64,000 nucleotides of DNA from Gemmatimonadota bacterium (GTDB lineage: Bacteria; Gemmatimonadota; Gemmatimonadetes; Gemmatimonadales; Gemmatimonadaceae), in assembly GCA_016714015.1 (NCBI GenBank), contig JADJNZ010000001.1, forward strand, positions 372,001 through 436,000, given 5' to 3'. A program made the translations under genes and the position numbers. Each line of letters begins with the position of its first letter. The first letter of the stretch is position 1. The notes under the pieces are model-generated. The model had not been told where the DNA came from and ran no database searches. It saw only the letters and a list, made by a program, of their open reading frames with translations. Positions 20,901-35,239 of this stretch are shown one piece after another.

Positions 20901-21052
20901 GCGGTCGACGGCACCCGCTCCCAGTCCGTCAGGTACGGGCTCGGCGTCGGGGAGATCGTGAGGACCCCCGACCAGTCAGGGGACTGGGCCGCCACCGGGA
21001 TCGACGTGCACAGGGCCCCCGCCACGAGGGCGAGAGCCGAACGCCGGAGCAT
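8978..21052 (-). CDS. Giant secreted beta-repeat protein, about 4,020 aa
   Basis: One uninterrupted frame of 12 kb. The ATG at 21052 begins MLRRSALALVAGALC, a clean signal peptide; a TTG at 21076 would add eight residues. The order is: FN3-like region (about residues 100-280, including LLSPQDNDLVVSTQPFFQW); a very long stretch to about 2,850 of repeating amphipathic beta segments, with recurring phrases such as G.L.ISGTG, LRLP and LPSG; helical and coiled-coil segments at about 2,900-3,250; and a C-terminal part with four copies of a D(P/A)E(S/T)G(I/V) module near 3,550, 3,740, 3,840 and 3,940. Cysteines are rare. I recognise no family over the whole length. The repeated beta strands could form a long solenoid or groove (AsmA/TamB-like architecture is one option) or an adhesin stalk. 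It is the first gene of the operon and is divergent from the BTAD regulator. Confidence 0.9.
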   Translation of the reverse strand: MLRRSALALVAGALCTSIPVAAQSPDWSGVLTISPTPSPYLTDWERVPSTALLSLTYTGTAATDFRVRVTLTSTTRGLVGTTESPTVTVAGGPTAYLYSVRDAVFEWTTVSRNAAITDGALKTGQIPEGDYRACARVLIGTAGTQATEACAEFSILQPDPPQLLSPQDNDLVVSTQPFFQWTPVLAPPSVGLNYEVTVVELLDEKQQPRAALESNIPVLRSVTATPFLIYPLDALPLERTKRYAWRVRAVDDAGKQLFRDGVASEIWSFAMSDDLLQPVGRVSDLPDVLVLMPGVAQLTGLKDARITRTETDVTIDGPVTLQFLGAVGAKEQEVQVKGLRAGFRGGELSVLSGTIEAAVPEAYIPANLRGLVTFAPLTYTPATGFRATAMLKLPGAAAVPLTGVVQLTTTGLFGRLEGTRSVSAPIRTIGRAPVQYAATGARLTLPDGRLEFSGQVLLFEQEVGCPATGAVEGGIVRMPVFCDPSKGFRPDTSQARSLLTFGTVAGSLAADFLTDTLGSELRAPATFSVFGDADQSCVLQFTMVFVRDAIKREDEQPSCEAGVARADFGWVTMGMSNLRIERLEYAPGASLVWRALVDLEPEVRAARDLNLPTIKDVRLDENGVQVPSTSSDQPGTSTSGYAELQGFGIVPRTIGLRGGLIPYARWLRGEDPGFEWGSGTSWVRLPLIGQANSSCLNSMPLEVDTLIIARGRLEAPLQEKRFDGDGCKLYAAENLHVMISSVHGAVRLALDSAAHITELPAITGSATDHRPDCGIIVIGCLGGPPREPLSGDIRLTSRGRLLGTAAGFKASWATFDLRFAKLNLAGGTFVLGVDTTGAQTALYDGSVKVDFGKIDESKKADTTTKKDTSTVGSATSAATSLGSGLASGASDTVRALAKLDWIRSRFLGGKIALKGPFKLDVGFVKFIVAEASLDTLGLHVEGRQRTIVRHTTAEAKSTNTAARPDSTYTTKDDTVGVTFAGVRLDPSTGDLAAGTITFDGRLALESSISSAAFSVGAAAIGGAVTGGGEGALAATGTAVSSTNLFGFSLVDATGSFDPSGGLGGNIRLNLPSTPTMDAQGMRISGTAPAQASLFGSRYDAASVAFENGFAMRPAQGRVTAGRALFKVNQYPIAFLEPSGWRFAIAELVQTLIPDTLFLPDRGAAYVVLRDAQRALLVEVNETPEGPRITTRAGTPVRLVIPALKGNRASAPAATIAMDLTLEKGTWRPLAGEIVAAAAGLAADDFANPDFPLQVDSVIFRAVRDGEPSFLAHGRLAAWGDQAEPMHLAIGIRGDGQLTADAKQVFRDDLPLVSGSELVKFHLDSLRFTAQGKLGSDFRWRLELPGRLAYFDAERQRESELAKATFRLSPEEAALIDFRALDSLTTVRLPGVDLRLGRVRAPTFRWDFATKRFDFELLFDVGLQVPALDSLKLPEIRDIRITPQGMVIPSFEMGSTPVAPDATNPFAPTVTEVRVGGFAVRALAFRVSEFRWNWFAGAPPPTFDFGVDLEFAVEDLPSAVEGQAARIALRALDVGVTNGAFTGHFEPIEIPVPIRTPVADIRGAFGDFRVADGEAPDISIGVIADLRLPDLMACADAATRYVPMLPGADTLFLASNGTIRGSMRNVLPRCPMDLGPFDLTFGQSTVTFGYDAVRSRVDVALDMAATLRVPGDTPGETVSATGRLVVDVDEGIVRDASIAIDQPFFWAPDTANPFLKLIVSQASLTADELRFGATGQLRTNEGAGVDVAFEDVAFDLNSLALTSGRIRLTADAAVGIEIPDDGSLLFGVYPVTTPRGGTASARLVLPQGAVIDSAGLHISGTGTASLGFGGNDYAALAGEFANDFTISTTGRVAIARGRINLRDTGGQLIAYADSVGFWPGNVFAVLPIPARLGLPSQDVAWVQLRNPADTSLLLVETVFSAETVRLRTLPNQRITVGLPALANGGPVPEVQAEFDLVLNSRTMRPVSGGLQLVAAAGQSLVPMQGLPISITELGFGADTGGFRLRAGARAKLPGPLADVDLEFRNLEVTATGLTGVIELGDYSEVFDPTATPIAQANLLGDTLSVAFTGAELTLQPNANVIRISGGIKSSLFKLPSGAPRVIHLAATVDANGFRGTADVSDAETPIPIGVAELRLENGANKPALAVTATAQEFAVVLGGSIRLPTVAPGFSLGVEDFKVGSAGIAIPSVSVTAPANTKEFDLFGARFALRDSTVGTTQVAPAIGIAFDRGVVRFTLSGHVTLLQNTTRFIGLQFSTDGQFALQGANFLSQPIDLIANTARLTQASIVNNGLELRGDVRLPKPFTQQAAQEIMVRINADGTVTGGGRIVVIAEAEGLATAQTKLSVGIAAFHLRRLDVELDFSNMANTAVGIVADVYIEEKQENLLRFGSVQGNTVTPGLRISAVGQVTWGGLTMPGSITMTMGPVALVLRDVTATSTPTGGFEVDISGELGLDLSGSGGSLTFQHVGFTSEGEIRLGSARIDGGTLTIQDKVKIVVGKFAFSESDTSIYVPVARPPSSNGEIQRDSALTAVSMFVDFGASVDIADVFSGGVDRVLVYVKSADSTNHFLIENLAVKIPGVIEFKASMSYDEFPDGFDMALSTEGVLLSAYRIGLVGVMGQRAGVFRAGIFLRTSLTVPIVPGIVTLTEVGGGLFVNPYPSDLLLVKSVAGMNGPAANRIGMPPASKFAVMLYAGFAVGGVNGASVAAGKALVTITDKAFQINATATFFNLTDQITGDLALQVGWEPAAYVRGMVALDIKMDSTVKGTASVEFFAGSNVFAVKGKVDLMILGTIQSYADVIIVPSGFTANLGFRVQRATSIVSVDVGANLRIWFRPSTNDLGAYLRLYGNVTALGITGAIELVGALVIQPELAIYAQGTARVVGVPELRVDVWVQYTNAGFAAGLGQNQELAAVLARAEQIAADLTAEANRILAGIDAAAQERARTPLGVSEASLSAAYDNFQRWSAGERLLFWGIFIAGEGTYGAGFAPITSNDPYIPFYDRTLREKSAGSDTALVKQLREEARVKLQVIADRRAEVETRIRALRLDLDAAEQAAAFVAPVDPVTDSASGSPSLVPGPVGTDGRATMIVANPPRFELDDRLAATARSTMTTAARSSAAAAPALRAQLAKVEAGLTTVMAATTASDPNSFASYARVHNDVVEAIEHQFAADIDFRMRRRGWVQGKLDTLATERANVVQKLSDRIEAMVDLERANTAQPDRIQRLRMIFHIDTIALHRARLLTSWSGDQSILASYQSNAATHLATANSYVTTLRNDPGNGGASENLNLEIEWFRTQAMDYGLQAWWGVANTGLTTALSGAAGLVASADASARPVVRAMRDMHANITTQLGSLNQRQRELVGTLHDLYDGYLRNYGATDSIGQAYTARRASLAELLATPRMATTTVTVTDFGFLSSIQSTWSGTHARGIYEYLMQEGADSLMTVGAQGNARRWAYTTDLAGTSVPMNQRLQVRGGAGFTAQSLTSYTVTFRRGSNGNPVTQVATPPTDITAPSGPVVEFPGLISRVSAIGATQFWTGTGDHFVASWSANDPESGIAEYLYRVVTLTPATGGSTTLSFLGGGGGISLPRPPTATELLPWTSAGGRTSVTINGLVLPADKEIFVEVRARNGAGLMGPARKSPALRHDVTPPAFAAGTTLGPPPSSTPLYNTMGSRTGISYIGMTVGGYTPPLEPVCGYAGWARLGGAQPKVWDGRLLTVTPDNGVVGATSPTITLAFPTASDPETGIYAYGFRVDTVAPAAADPNAPWADIPAAGPTFVARGPSMLYGRPLWISLAAWNGGGARSAPLVYGPVTIADPTGPSAPMHCGDYAAGGFIAYLTTLSTDAESGVRGYQVRVRGPNGAILRDFPAATAVDLPASQVTPGRGIRLPVTVATGGNHRVEVRAVNGAGVAGDVNISGEILVDVTAPSAPGVVPDRQLNAVRVRLAITADPESGIGGVDIAFGTSAYEPSGKFAATQMLLPYTSYPATAGSSQLILSLPANVLAEPMLYVYVRARNGAGISSTAVAARVH

Positions 21053-21152
21053 AGCGCGGGCCGAATCGAGGAGCAACGGACCTCTGGGTAGGGGCTCGGT
21101 CCGGCGGTCTGACCGAGGTCGACGGTGTAGCGGCCGCGAACCTACTCCGCCC

Positions 21153-21181
21153 TTCTCAGGGCCACATCATTCTGGTATCAT
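21153..21181 (+). promoter_or_regulatory. Candidate sigma70 promoter of the BTAD/TPR regulator
   Basis: TTCTCA at 21153-21158 and TATCAT at 21176-21181 are separated by 17 bp, and a TG two bases before the -10 makes it an extended -10. Transcription would start near 21188, upstream of all candidate start codons of the regulator. I see no comparable minus-strand promoter for the giant operon in the same region. Confidence 0.45.
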
Positions 21182-21267
21182 GTTCCTATGGCATTGCGGG
21201 GCAACGGCTTAACGGCCATTGGACTCGCGTGAGCGCCATGTTCCGCGCACTCCCACGAACGGTTCAC

Positions 21268-24057
21268 ATGTTCAGAGTCCGGTTGCTCGGCACGCCGCAC
21301 CTCGAATCCGACCGCGGCGTGGTCCCTCAGGGGCCGAGGCGCATCGCGATCCTTGCCGCGCTCGCCGCGGCGGGACCCGCCGGACTCACGCGCGACAAGC
21401 TCATCACGCTGCTCTGGCCCGAGGGCGACGCGGACCGCTCGCGCCGGAACCTCTCGCAGCTGCTCTACGCCATGCGCACCGAGCTCGGCGCCGACCTCGT
21501 CGAAGGGACGGGGAGCCTCCGGCTCGACCCCGCGCAGTGCGAGGCCGACGTCATCGCCTTCGACGCCGCCGTCGCCGAGAAGCGATGGGCGGACGCGCTG
21601 GCTGCCTACGGCGGCCCCTTCCTCGACGGCTTCCATCTCGCCGAGAGCGCCGAGTTCTCGCAGTGGTCCGATGCGGAACGCGATCGTCGCGCGGTGCAGG
21701 CGCGATCGGCGGCCGTCCGGGTCGCCGAGGCCGCCGACGAGCCCGCGGCGCGCGCGACCGCTTGGCGTCGGGCGCTCGCTCTCGACCCCCTGAGTGCCGC
21801 CTTCACCCTGCGGCTGATGGACGCGCTCGCCGCGCAGGGGGACCGGGCCGGCGCCATTCGAATCGCGGAACAGCATGCGACGATGCTCAAGGGTGAGCTT
21901 GATGCTGCACCGGACGAGCAGGTGGTGCGACGCGCCGAGGAGATCCGGCGCGCACCGACGGACGGCGCAGCGCCACTGCCGTTCTGGGTAGCGCCCTCGA
22001 GCGATCCGACGACCGCTTCGGTCACTCCCGTGCCCGCGGAGTCGCCGGCCAACGCCGACGCTCCCGCGCCGCGACCCGCCCAGTCGCCGCGCCGTCGATC
22101 ACTCGCGCTCCTGACGCTGGCCGCGGCGATCGCGCTGGTCGCGCTCGCCGGGTTCGCTTGGTCGCGTCGCGCGCCGGCTCGCCTCGCCTACGACGAGTTC
22201 GTGCTCATCTCGCAGTTCGAGAACCGCACGCCGGACACCCTGCTCTCGCACACGCTCGGGGCAGCGGTCGCCGCCGCGATGCAGCAGTCGGCCTTCGTCG
22301 TGCCGCTCCCGCGCAGCCGCGTCGCGGCCGCCATGCGCCGCATGAAGCGCGCCGACAGCACCGAGTTCCTCCCGCTCGACCTCGCGCGTGAGGTCGCCGA
22401 GCGCGAGAACGTGCGCTTCGTCATCGCCGGCGAGCTCGTCGCCCTCGGTCCGTCGCGACAGCTGATCACCAGGATCCTCGAGTCGGGGAGCGGTCGCGTC
22501 GTCGCCGCCCATACGTTCGTCGTGCCATCGGACACGATGCTCCTCGAGGCGATCGACCGCGCCGCGCGGACGCTGCGGCGTGACCTCGGCGAGGCGCGCG
22601 CGACGGTGAGCGCCTCACCCGGGCTGCCTGACGTCTCGACGCGCTCGCTCGCCGCACTCCAAGAGTACGCCCTCGCCATCGAGGCCGAGCGACGGAACCA
22701 GCTGGCCGTCTACCGCGGCTACCTGCTCCGCGCCGTCGAGCTGGACCCGGACTTCGCGGTGGCGCACGCCAAGCTCGCGGAGCACTTCGCGTTCAACAAC
22801 GACGTCCCCAACTCGCGTCGGCACGGCGATCTCGCGATGGCCCTCGCGGACAGCCTGCCGCTCACCGAGGCGCTGCGGATCCAGATCTCCGTCTCCTGGT
22901 CTCGCGGGGACCGTGAGTCGATGGTGCGCGCGAGCCGCACCTACCTCGGGCTCCGCCCGCGCGATTTCGTGGCGTGGACGCGACTCGCCTTCAGCCTGTT
23001 CTCGGCCGGCCAGCACGTCGAGGCGCGCAGCGCCTATGCCACCGCCGACCGCCTCTCGCCGCTGAGCGCCGGCTCGGTGCTCAACTGGGGCACGGCCTGG
23101 CTCTCCGCGGCCCGACGCGGCGGCGCGGCGGAGTTCGACTCGGCGCGCACCTACTACGAGCGCGCGTTCCGCACCGACTCGACGCTCGAGTTCGACACGT
23201 TCTACAACCATCAGTACGGGATGATCCTCGTCGGGGCCGGGCTACCGGACTCGGCACGCGCCACGTATGAACGCATGCGCACGCGTTCCGACCTTGATCG
23301 CGCGCGCGCCCTGCGCTCCCTCGCGTACCTCGACGCCCATCAGGGCGAGTGGAGTGCGGTGGCCGAGCGGCTCGCCGAGGCGGCCGACATCGGGACGAGG
23401 AAGCTCCAATGGACGACCGCTCTGCGGAATGAGGCGCTCGTGGCGGAGACAGACGCGATGCTCGGGCAGCGGGCGCTCGCCGGTCCGGCGCTCGCCCGCG
23501 CCACCGCGATCGCCGCGCGCGAGCCGCTCGAGGCGCGCATGATCGCCTTCATCGCGCTCGCGCAGGTGAGGGTGGGCGATCTCGCCACCGCGCGGCGGCT
23601 GCGCGACCGCATGCGCGAGCTCGCGCGTCCGGATCATGATGCCGAGCAGGGCTCCCTTGCGTTCGTGAATGGCGCGATCGAACTCGCCGCTGGCAACGCG
23701 GGGCTCGCGCGCGAGATGATCGAGTCGGGGTTCCGTCGCGACTCGACGAACGCCCAGGGCCGGGTGCTCCGGGCACGCGCATTGGAAGCCGCCGGCGAGG
23801 ATGCGCTCGCGCTCAAGGCGTGGGAGGCGGTCACCGCGGCCTTCGAGTTCGGCGCCGAGGGCCAGTTCGAGTGGCAGTTCGCGGACGCGGAACGGGCCCG
23901 GCTGCTCGAGCGCCTCGGCCGCACCGACGAAGCCGTCAGCGCGCTCCGCCGGATCGTCGCCCGCTATCCCGCGCGCGCGAACGCCGTCGAGCCGACCGTC
24001 CTCACCGAGGCGCGCGAACGCCTGCGTCGCCTCGAGTCCCGGCCACCGCGCTCCTGA
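21268..24057 (+). CDS. Membrane-tethered BTAD-type transcriptional regulator with TPRs
   Basis: The 929-residue product opens with an OmpR/SARP-type winged helix (MFRVRLLGTPHLE..., with LTRDKLITLLWPEGD and RRNLSQLLYAMR) at residues 1-95. A bacterial transcriptional activation domain follows to about 240. One membrane span lies near 276-300 (LALLTLAAAIALVALAGFAW between Arg clusters). Then comes a TolB/FlgO-like domain (F.LISQFENRTPD) near 310-430 and TPR repeats to the end. This architecture puts the DNA-binding domain in the cytoplasm and the TPRs outside, as in one-component sensors common in Gemmatimonadota. ATG 21268 gives the usual family start; GTG 21229 and ATG 21238 are in-frame alternatives with no better ribosome-binding site. 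Being divergent from the giant operon, it is a likely regulator of it. Confidence 0.88.
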   Translation: MFRVRLLGTPHLESDRGVVPQGPRRIAILAALAAAGPAGLTRDKLITLLWPEGDADRSRRNLSQLLYAMRTELGADLVEGTGSLRLDPAQCEADVIAFDAAVAEKRWADALAAYGGPFLDGFHLAESAEFSQWSDAERDRRAVQARSAAVRVAEAADEPAARATAWRRALALDPLSAAFTLRLMDALAAQGDRAGAIRIAEQHATMLKGELDAAPDEQVVRRAEEIRRAPTDGAAPLPFWVAPSSDPTTASVTPVPAESPANADAPAPRPAQSPRRRSLALLTLAAAIALVALAGFAWSRRAPARLAYDEFVLISQFENRTPDTLLSHTLGAAVAAAMQQSAFVVPLPRSRVAAAMRRMKRADSTEFLPLDLAREVAERENVRFVIAGELVALGPSRQLITRILESGSGRVVAAHTFVVPSDTMLLEAIDRAARTLRRDLGEARATVSASPGLPDVSTRSLAALQEYALAIEAERRNQLAVYRGYLLRAVELDPDFAVAHAKLAEHFAFNNDVPNSRRHGDLAMALADSLPLTEALRIQISVSWSRGDRESMVRASRTYLGLRPRDFVAWTRLAFSLFSAGQHVEARSAYATADRLSPLSAGSVLNWGTAWLSAARRGGAAEFDSARTYYERAFRTDSTLEFDTFYNHQYGMILVGAGLPDSARATYERMRTRSDLDRARALRSLAYLDAHQGEWSAVAERLAEAADIGTRKLQWTTALRNEALVAETDAMLGQRALAGPALARATAIAAREPLEARMIAFIALAQVRVGDLATARRLRDRMRELARPDHDAEQGSLAFVNGAIELAAGNAGLAREMIESGFRRDSTNAQGRVLRARALEAAGEDALALKAWEAVTAAFEFGAEGQFEWQFADAERARLLERLGRTDEAVSALRRIVARYPARANAVEPTVLTEARERLRRLESRPPRS

Positions 24058-24076
24058 CGGGCGCCGGCCCAGGAAC

Positions 24077-24110
24077 ACGAAGGGGCGCCCCAGGCGGGGC
24101 GCCCCTTCGT
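24077..24110. terminator. Bidirectional terminator between convergent genes
   Basis: A perfect 15-bp inverted repeat (24077-24091 and 24096-24110) with a 4-nt loop, core GAAGGGGCGCCCC. It lies between the stop of the regulator (24057) and the stop of the OmpA-type gene (24130). Arm ends of ACGAAGG/CCTTCGT make it usable from both sides, although there is no long T run. Confidence 0.8.
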
Positions 24111-24129
24111 CACGGCAGGACCTGCGCGA

Positions 24130-25467
24130 TCAGTTGGTCTTCTTGAGCTCCACGCGGCGATTCTGCGACCGACCGGCCGGCGTCGCGTTGTCCGCGACCG
24201 GCACCGTCGGACCGTAGCCCTTCGCCGTGAGGCGGGCGGCCGCCACACCCTTCGAGACCAGGTAGGCGCGGACCGACTCGGCACGGGCGCCGGAGATCCG
24301 CGTGTTGTTCGCCACCGAGCCGGTGTTGTCGGTGTGGCCCTGCACCTCGACGTTCACATCCGGCGCGCCATTGAGGGTCTCGGCCATCTTGTCGAGCACC
24401 ACCTTCGCGGCCTCGGTGAGGATCGCGCTGCCGGTGGCGAAGGTCACGCCCTCGAGCACGATGTTCGCCTTCCCTTCCTCGAAGACGCGCGCGCAGCCGC
24501 GCGCATCGACCGCCGTGCCGCGCGCCGTATTGGCACAGGCATCCACGTTGTCCATGACGCCGTCGCCGTCGGTATCGACCGGGACCGCGCACCCGTTCGC
24601 ATCCACGCGCGTACCGGCCGGCGTGCTCGCGCAACGATCGGCGTTGTCCATCACGCCATCGCCATCGGAATCGACCGGGACCGGGCAGCCGCTCGCATCG
24701 ATCCGCGCGCCGGCCGGCGTGTTGGCGCAGCGGTCGTTGTTGTCCATCACGCCATCGCGATCGGAGTCGACCGGCACCGCGCAGCCGCTCGCGTCGACGC
24801 GCGTGCCGGCGGGGGTGTTGGCGCAGGCATCGTTGGCGTCGATGACGCCGTCGCGGTCGCTGTCGGCCGGCGGGGCGGGCGCCGGCGCGGGGGCCGGGGC
24901 AGGCGCGGCCGGGGCCGGCGCCGCATCGCTGTCACGGAAGCGCCAGACGATCCCGAACTGCAGCGCCAGGTGCGTGTGCTCGATGTCATTCGCGAGCGTC
25001 TCGCCGATGGGGCTGACGAACTGCTCCACGATGCCGTCGACGCGGAGCGACGAGCGACCCGAGAGGCGACGTTCGACGCCAACGAGGGCGGTCACGCCGT
25101 CATCCGGCCACTTGCCACCCGGACCGACCGGATTGATGTACTCGCGGACCCACCCGGCCCCGACGATCCCCGTCCACTTCTCGGTGAACGGGTGGTGATA
25201 CGCGAGACGCGCCGCGAAGGGCATCATCAGCGTATAGGTGGCCTTCTCGGTCTCGGAACGCGAGAGATCGAACTCGAGCGCGAGATTGCGCTTCAGATAG
25301 AGTCCGAGCCGACCGCCGCCGCCGAGGGGCATCTTGTCGGTGAGACCATCATCCGGCACGGTCGCGCGAAGGAACAGGCCGAGGTCGACCGCTCCTTCTT
25401 CCTGTGCCAGCACGGGAGAGGCAACGCCGAGCGTGAGCGCGGCGCCAAGGATGAACAACGAACGCAT
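24130..25467 (-). CDS. OmpA-family porin with thrombospondin type 3 repeats
   Basis: The 445-residue product has a signal peptide (MRSLFILGAALTLGVASPVLAQ). An N-terminal eight-strand-type barrel follows, about residues 25-180. Next are a Pro/Ala linker (APAPAAPAPAPAPAP) and four 32-residue thrombospondin-3 repeats (D.D.DG..D..D.C) at about 202-329, which bind calcium in characterised homologues. The C-terminal OmpA peptidoglycan-binding domain (residues 335-445) has GHTDNTGS and the ending GRSQNRRVEL. It should anchor the outer membrane to the cell wall. The ATG at 25467 has CGGAG five bases upstream; the longer frame to 25614 has no signal peptide and is rejected. It stands alone behind its own promoter. 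Confidence 0.95.
   Translation of the reverse strand: MRSLFILGAALTLGVASPVLAQEEGAVDLGLFLRATVPDDGLTDKMPLGGGGRLGLYLKRNLALEFDLSRSETEKATYTLMMPFAARLAYHHPFTEKWTGIVGAGWVREYINPVGPGGKWPDDGVTALVGVERRLSGRSSLRVDGIVEQFVSPIGETLANDIEHTHLALQFGIVWRFRDSDAAPAPAAPAPAPAPAPAPPADSDRDGVIDANDACANTPAGTRVDASGCAVPVDSDRDGVMDNNDRCANTPAGARIDASGCPVPVDSDGDGVMDNADRCASTPAGTRVDANGCAVPVDTDGDGVMDNVDACANTARGTAVDARGCARVFEEGKANIVLEGVTFATGSAILTEAAKVVLDKMAETLNGAPDVNVEVQGHTDNTGSVANNTRISGARAESVRAYLVSKGVAAARLTAKGYGPTVPVADNATPAGRSQNRRVELKKTN
24481..24864 (-). repeat. Four tandem 96-bp repeats inside the OmpA-type gene
   Basis: Four in-frame units of 32 codons, each encoding DSDxDGVxDxxDxC, then NTPAGT.VDA.GC and PV. The units are conserved at nucleotide level, so copy number may vary between strains. 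The fourth unit is the most diverged (NTARGTAVDARGCARVF). Confidence 0.85.
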
Positions 25468-25532
25468 GGTGACTCCGGAAAGATGACTGTGGGGTTCCGG
25501 CCTGGCTTCACCGCCTGATGCGGTGTGGTCCC

Positions 25533-25538
25533 AATGTA
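25533..25538 (-). promoter_or_regulatory. Candidate -10 element of the OmpA-type gene
   Basis: TACATT on the minus strand, with no good -35 at 17 bp, as expected for an activator-dependent promoter. Transcription would start near 25527. A small hairpin (CACCGC...GCGGTG, 25509-25525) would lie at the very 5' end of the mRNA. Confidence 0.4.
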
Positions 25539-25560
25539 ACGACGAGCAACTATGCGGTGT

Positions 25561-25576
25561 CGTGACATTGGTCACA
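25561..25576. promoter_or_regulatory. CRP/FNR-like palindromic operator
   Basis: CGTGA-N6-TCACA on the plus strand (TGTGA-N6-TCACG on the minus), nine of ten matches to the CRP half-site consensus. Its centre is about 41.5 bp upstream of the start inferred from the TACATT element, the classic position for class II activation. Confidence 0.55.
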
Positions 25577-25622
25577 GACGCCGTTCGGACCGTGCGAGGC
25601 TCTCGATTCAGCACGGACGAAG

Positions 25623-25658
25623 GAAGGGGGCGCCCCGGTCACCCGGAGCGCCCCCTTC
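25623..25658 (-). terminator. Terminator of the rpoBC operon
   Basis: An 11-bp perfect stem (GAAGGGGGCGC at 25623-25633 pairing with 25648-25658) and a 14-nt loop, starting 24 bases after the rpoC stop. The region between the stem and the stop codon is a (TTCANCC)n heptamer tract. Confidence 0.75.
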
Positions 25659-25680
25659 ACCCTTCAACCTTCATCCTTCG
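25656..25680. repeat. Heptamer-periodic pyrimidine tract (TTCANCC)n
   Basis: TTCACCC, TTCAACC, TTCATCC and TTCGCTC follow each other between the rpoC stop and its terminator. The first 18 bases recur exactly at 57429-57446 upstream of the TPR gene, and related units occur at 37064-37088. Confidence 0.7.
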
Positions 25681-25681
25681 C

Positions 25682-30004
<4,323 letters not shown>

Positions 30005-30008
30005 GCGG

Positions 30009-34595
<4,587 letters not shown>

Positions 34596-34631
34596 GGCCA
34601 CCCGGGGTTGAACCGGTGAACAGGCGAAAAC

Positions 34632-34671
34632 CGCCTCGCTGCCCGACGGACGGGCCGTCGGGCGCGAGGCG
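34632..34671 (-). terminator. Attenuator-like hairpin between rplL and rpoB
   Basis: Arms GCCTCGC/GCGAGGC and GCCCGACGG/CCGTCGGGC pair with a single bulged base, and on the minus strand the stem is followed by GGTTTTCGCC. The location matches the partial terminator known between rplL and rpoB in E. coli, which lowers polymerase output relative to L7/L12. Confidence 0.6.
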
Positions 34672-34786
34672 CGAGGAGCTTCAGTGGGACTGCTGGTGGA
34701 GCATCAGGCGCATCGGGGACCAAGTGAGGGTGGAAGGCTTCGGGCGGCGCGTCGGGGGCCCCGGCGCGCCGACCGACCCTTCGCCC

Positions 34787-35170
34787 TTACTTGATCTCGA
34801 CGACGGCGCCTTCGGCCTCGAGCTTGGCCTTGACGGCCGCGGCCTCGTCCTTCGAGACGCCGGCCTTCAGCGTCTGCGGGGCGCCGTCGACCATGTCCTT
34901 GGCTTCCTTCAGGCCAAGGCCGGTGAGCTCGCGAACCACCTTGATGACCTGGATCTTCTTCGCGCCCGCTTCCTTGAGCACGACGTCGAACTCGGTCTTC
35001 TCCTCGGCGGCGGCGGCGGGAGCGCCACCGGCCGGGCCACCCGCGGCGACGGCCGAGATGGTCACGTTGAACTTCGTCTTGAACGATTCGATCAGGTCGG
35101 CGAGCTCGATGACCGACATGTTGCCGATCGCCTCGAGGATGTCGTCCTTCGAAAGGGTCGTGTTAGCCAT
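34787..35170 (-). CDS. rplL: 50S ribosomal protein L7/L12
   Basis: The 127-residue stalk protein. The N-terminal dimerisation part (MANTTLSKDDILEAIGNMSV) is followed by an Ala/Gly-rich hinge (GGPAGGAPAAAA). The conserved factor-binding C-domain reads FDVVLKEAGAKKIQVIKVVR then GLGLKEAKDMVDGAP. GGAG lies nine bases before ATG 35170, so the frame that starts at 35185 is rejected. Two hairpins precede it after rplJ. It binds L10 on the ribosome and recruits translation GTPases. Confidence 0.99.
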   Translation of the reverse strand: MANTTLSKDDILEAIGNMSVIELADLIESFKTKFNVTISAVAAGGPAGGAPAAAAEEKTEFDVVLKEAGAKKIQVIKVVRELTGLGLKEAKDMVDGAPQTLKAGVSKDEAAAVKAKLEAEGAVVEIK

Positions 35171-35193
35171 TGTTCCGTTCTCCAAGTGTGTTC

Positions 35194-35234
35194 CCCCAGG
35201 GACTCCCTGGGGCGTGTGGTCAGGCGTACGCCTG
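35194..35234 (-). promoter_or_regulatory. Two hairpins in the rplJ-rplL gap
   Basis: CCCCAGGG-N3-CCCTGGGG at 35194-35212 and the palindrome CAGGCGTACGCCTG at 35221-35234. With no T run they are more likely RNA processing or translation-tuning structures than terminators. They could support the higher expression of L7/L12 (four or six copies per ribosome). Confidence 0.4.
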
Positions 35235-35239
35235 GGGGA

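Noticed and set aside
24481..24864. Non-coding minisatellite
   Set aside because: The 96-bp units are in frame and encode thrombospondin-3 calcium-binding repeats.
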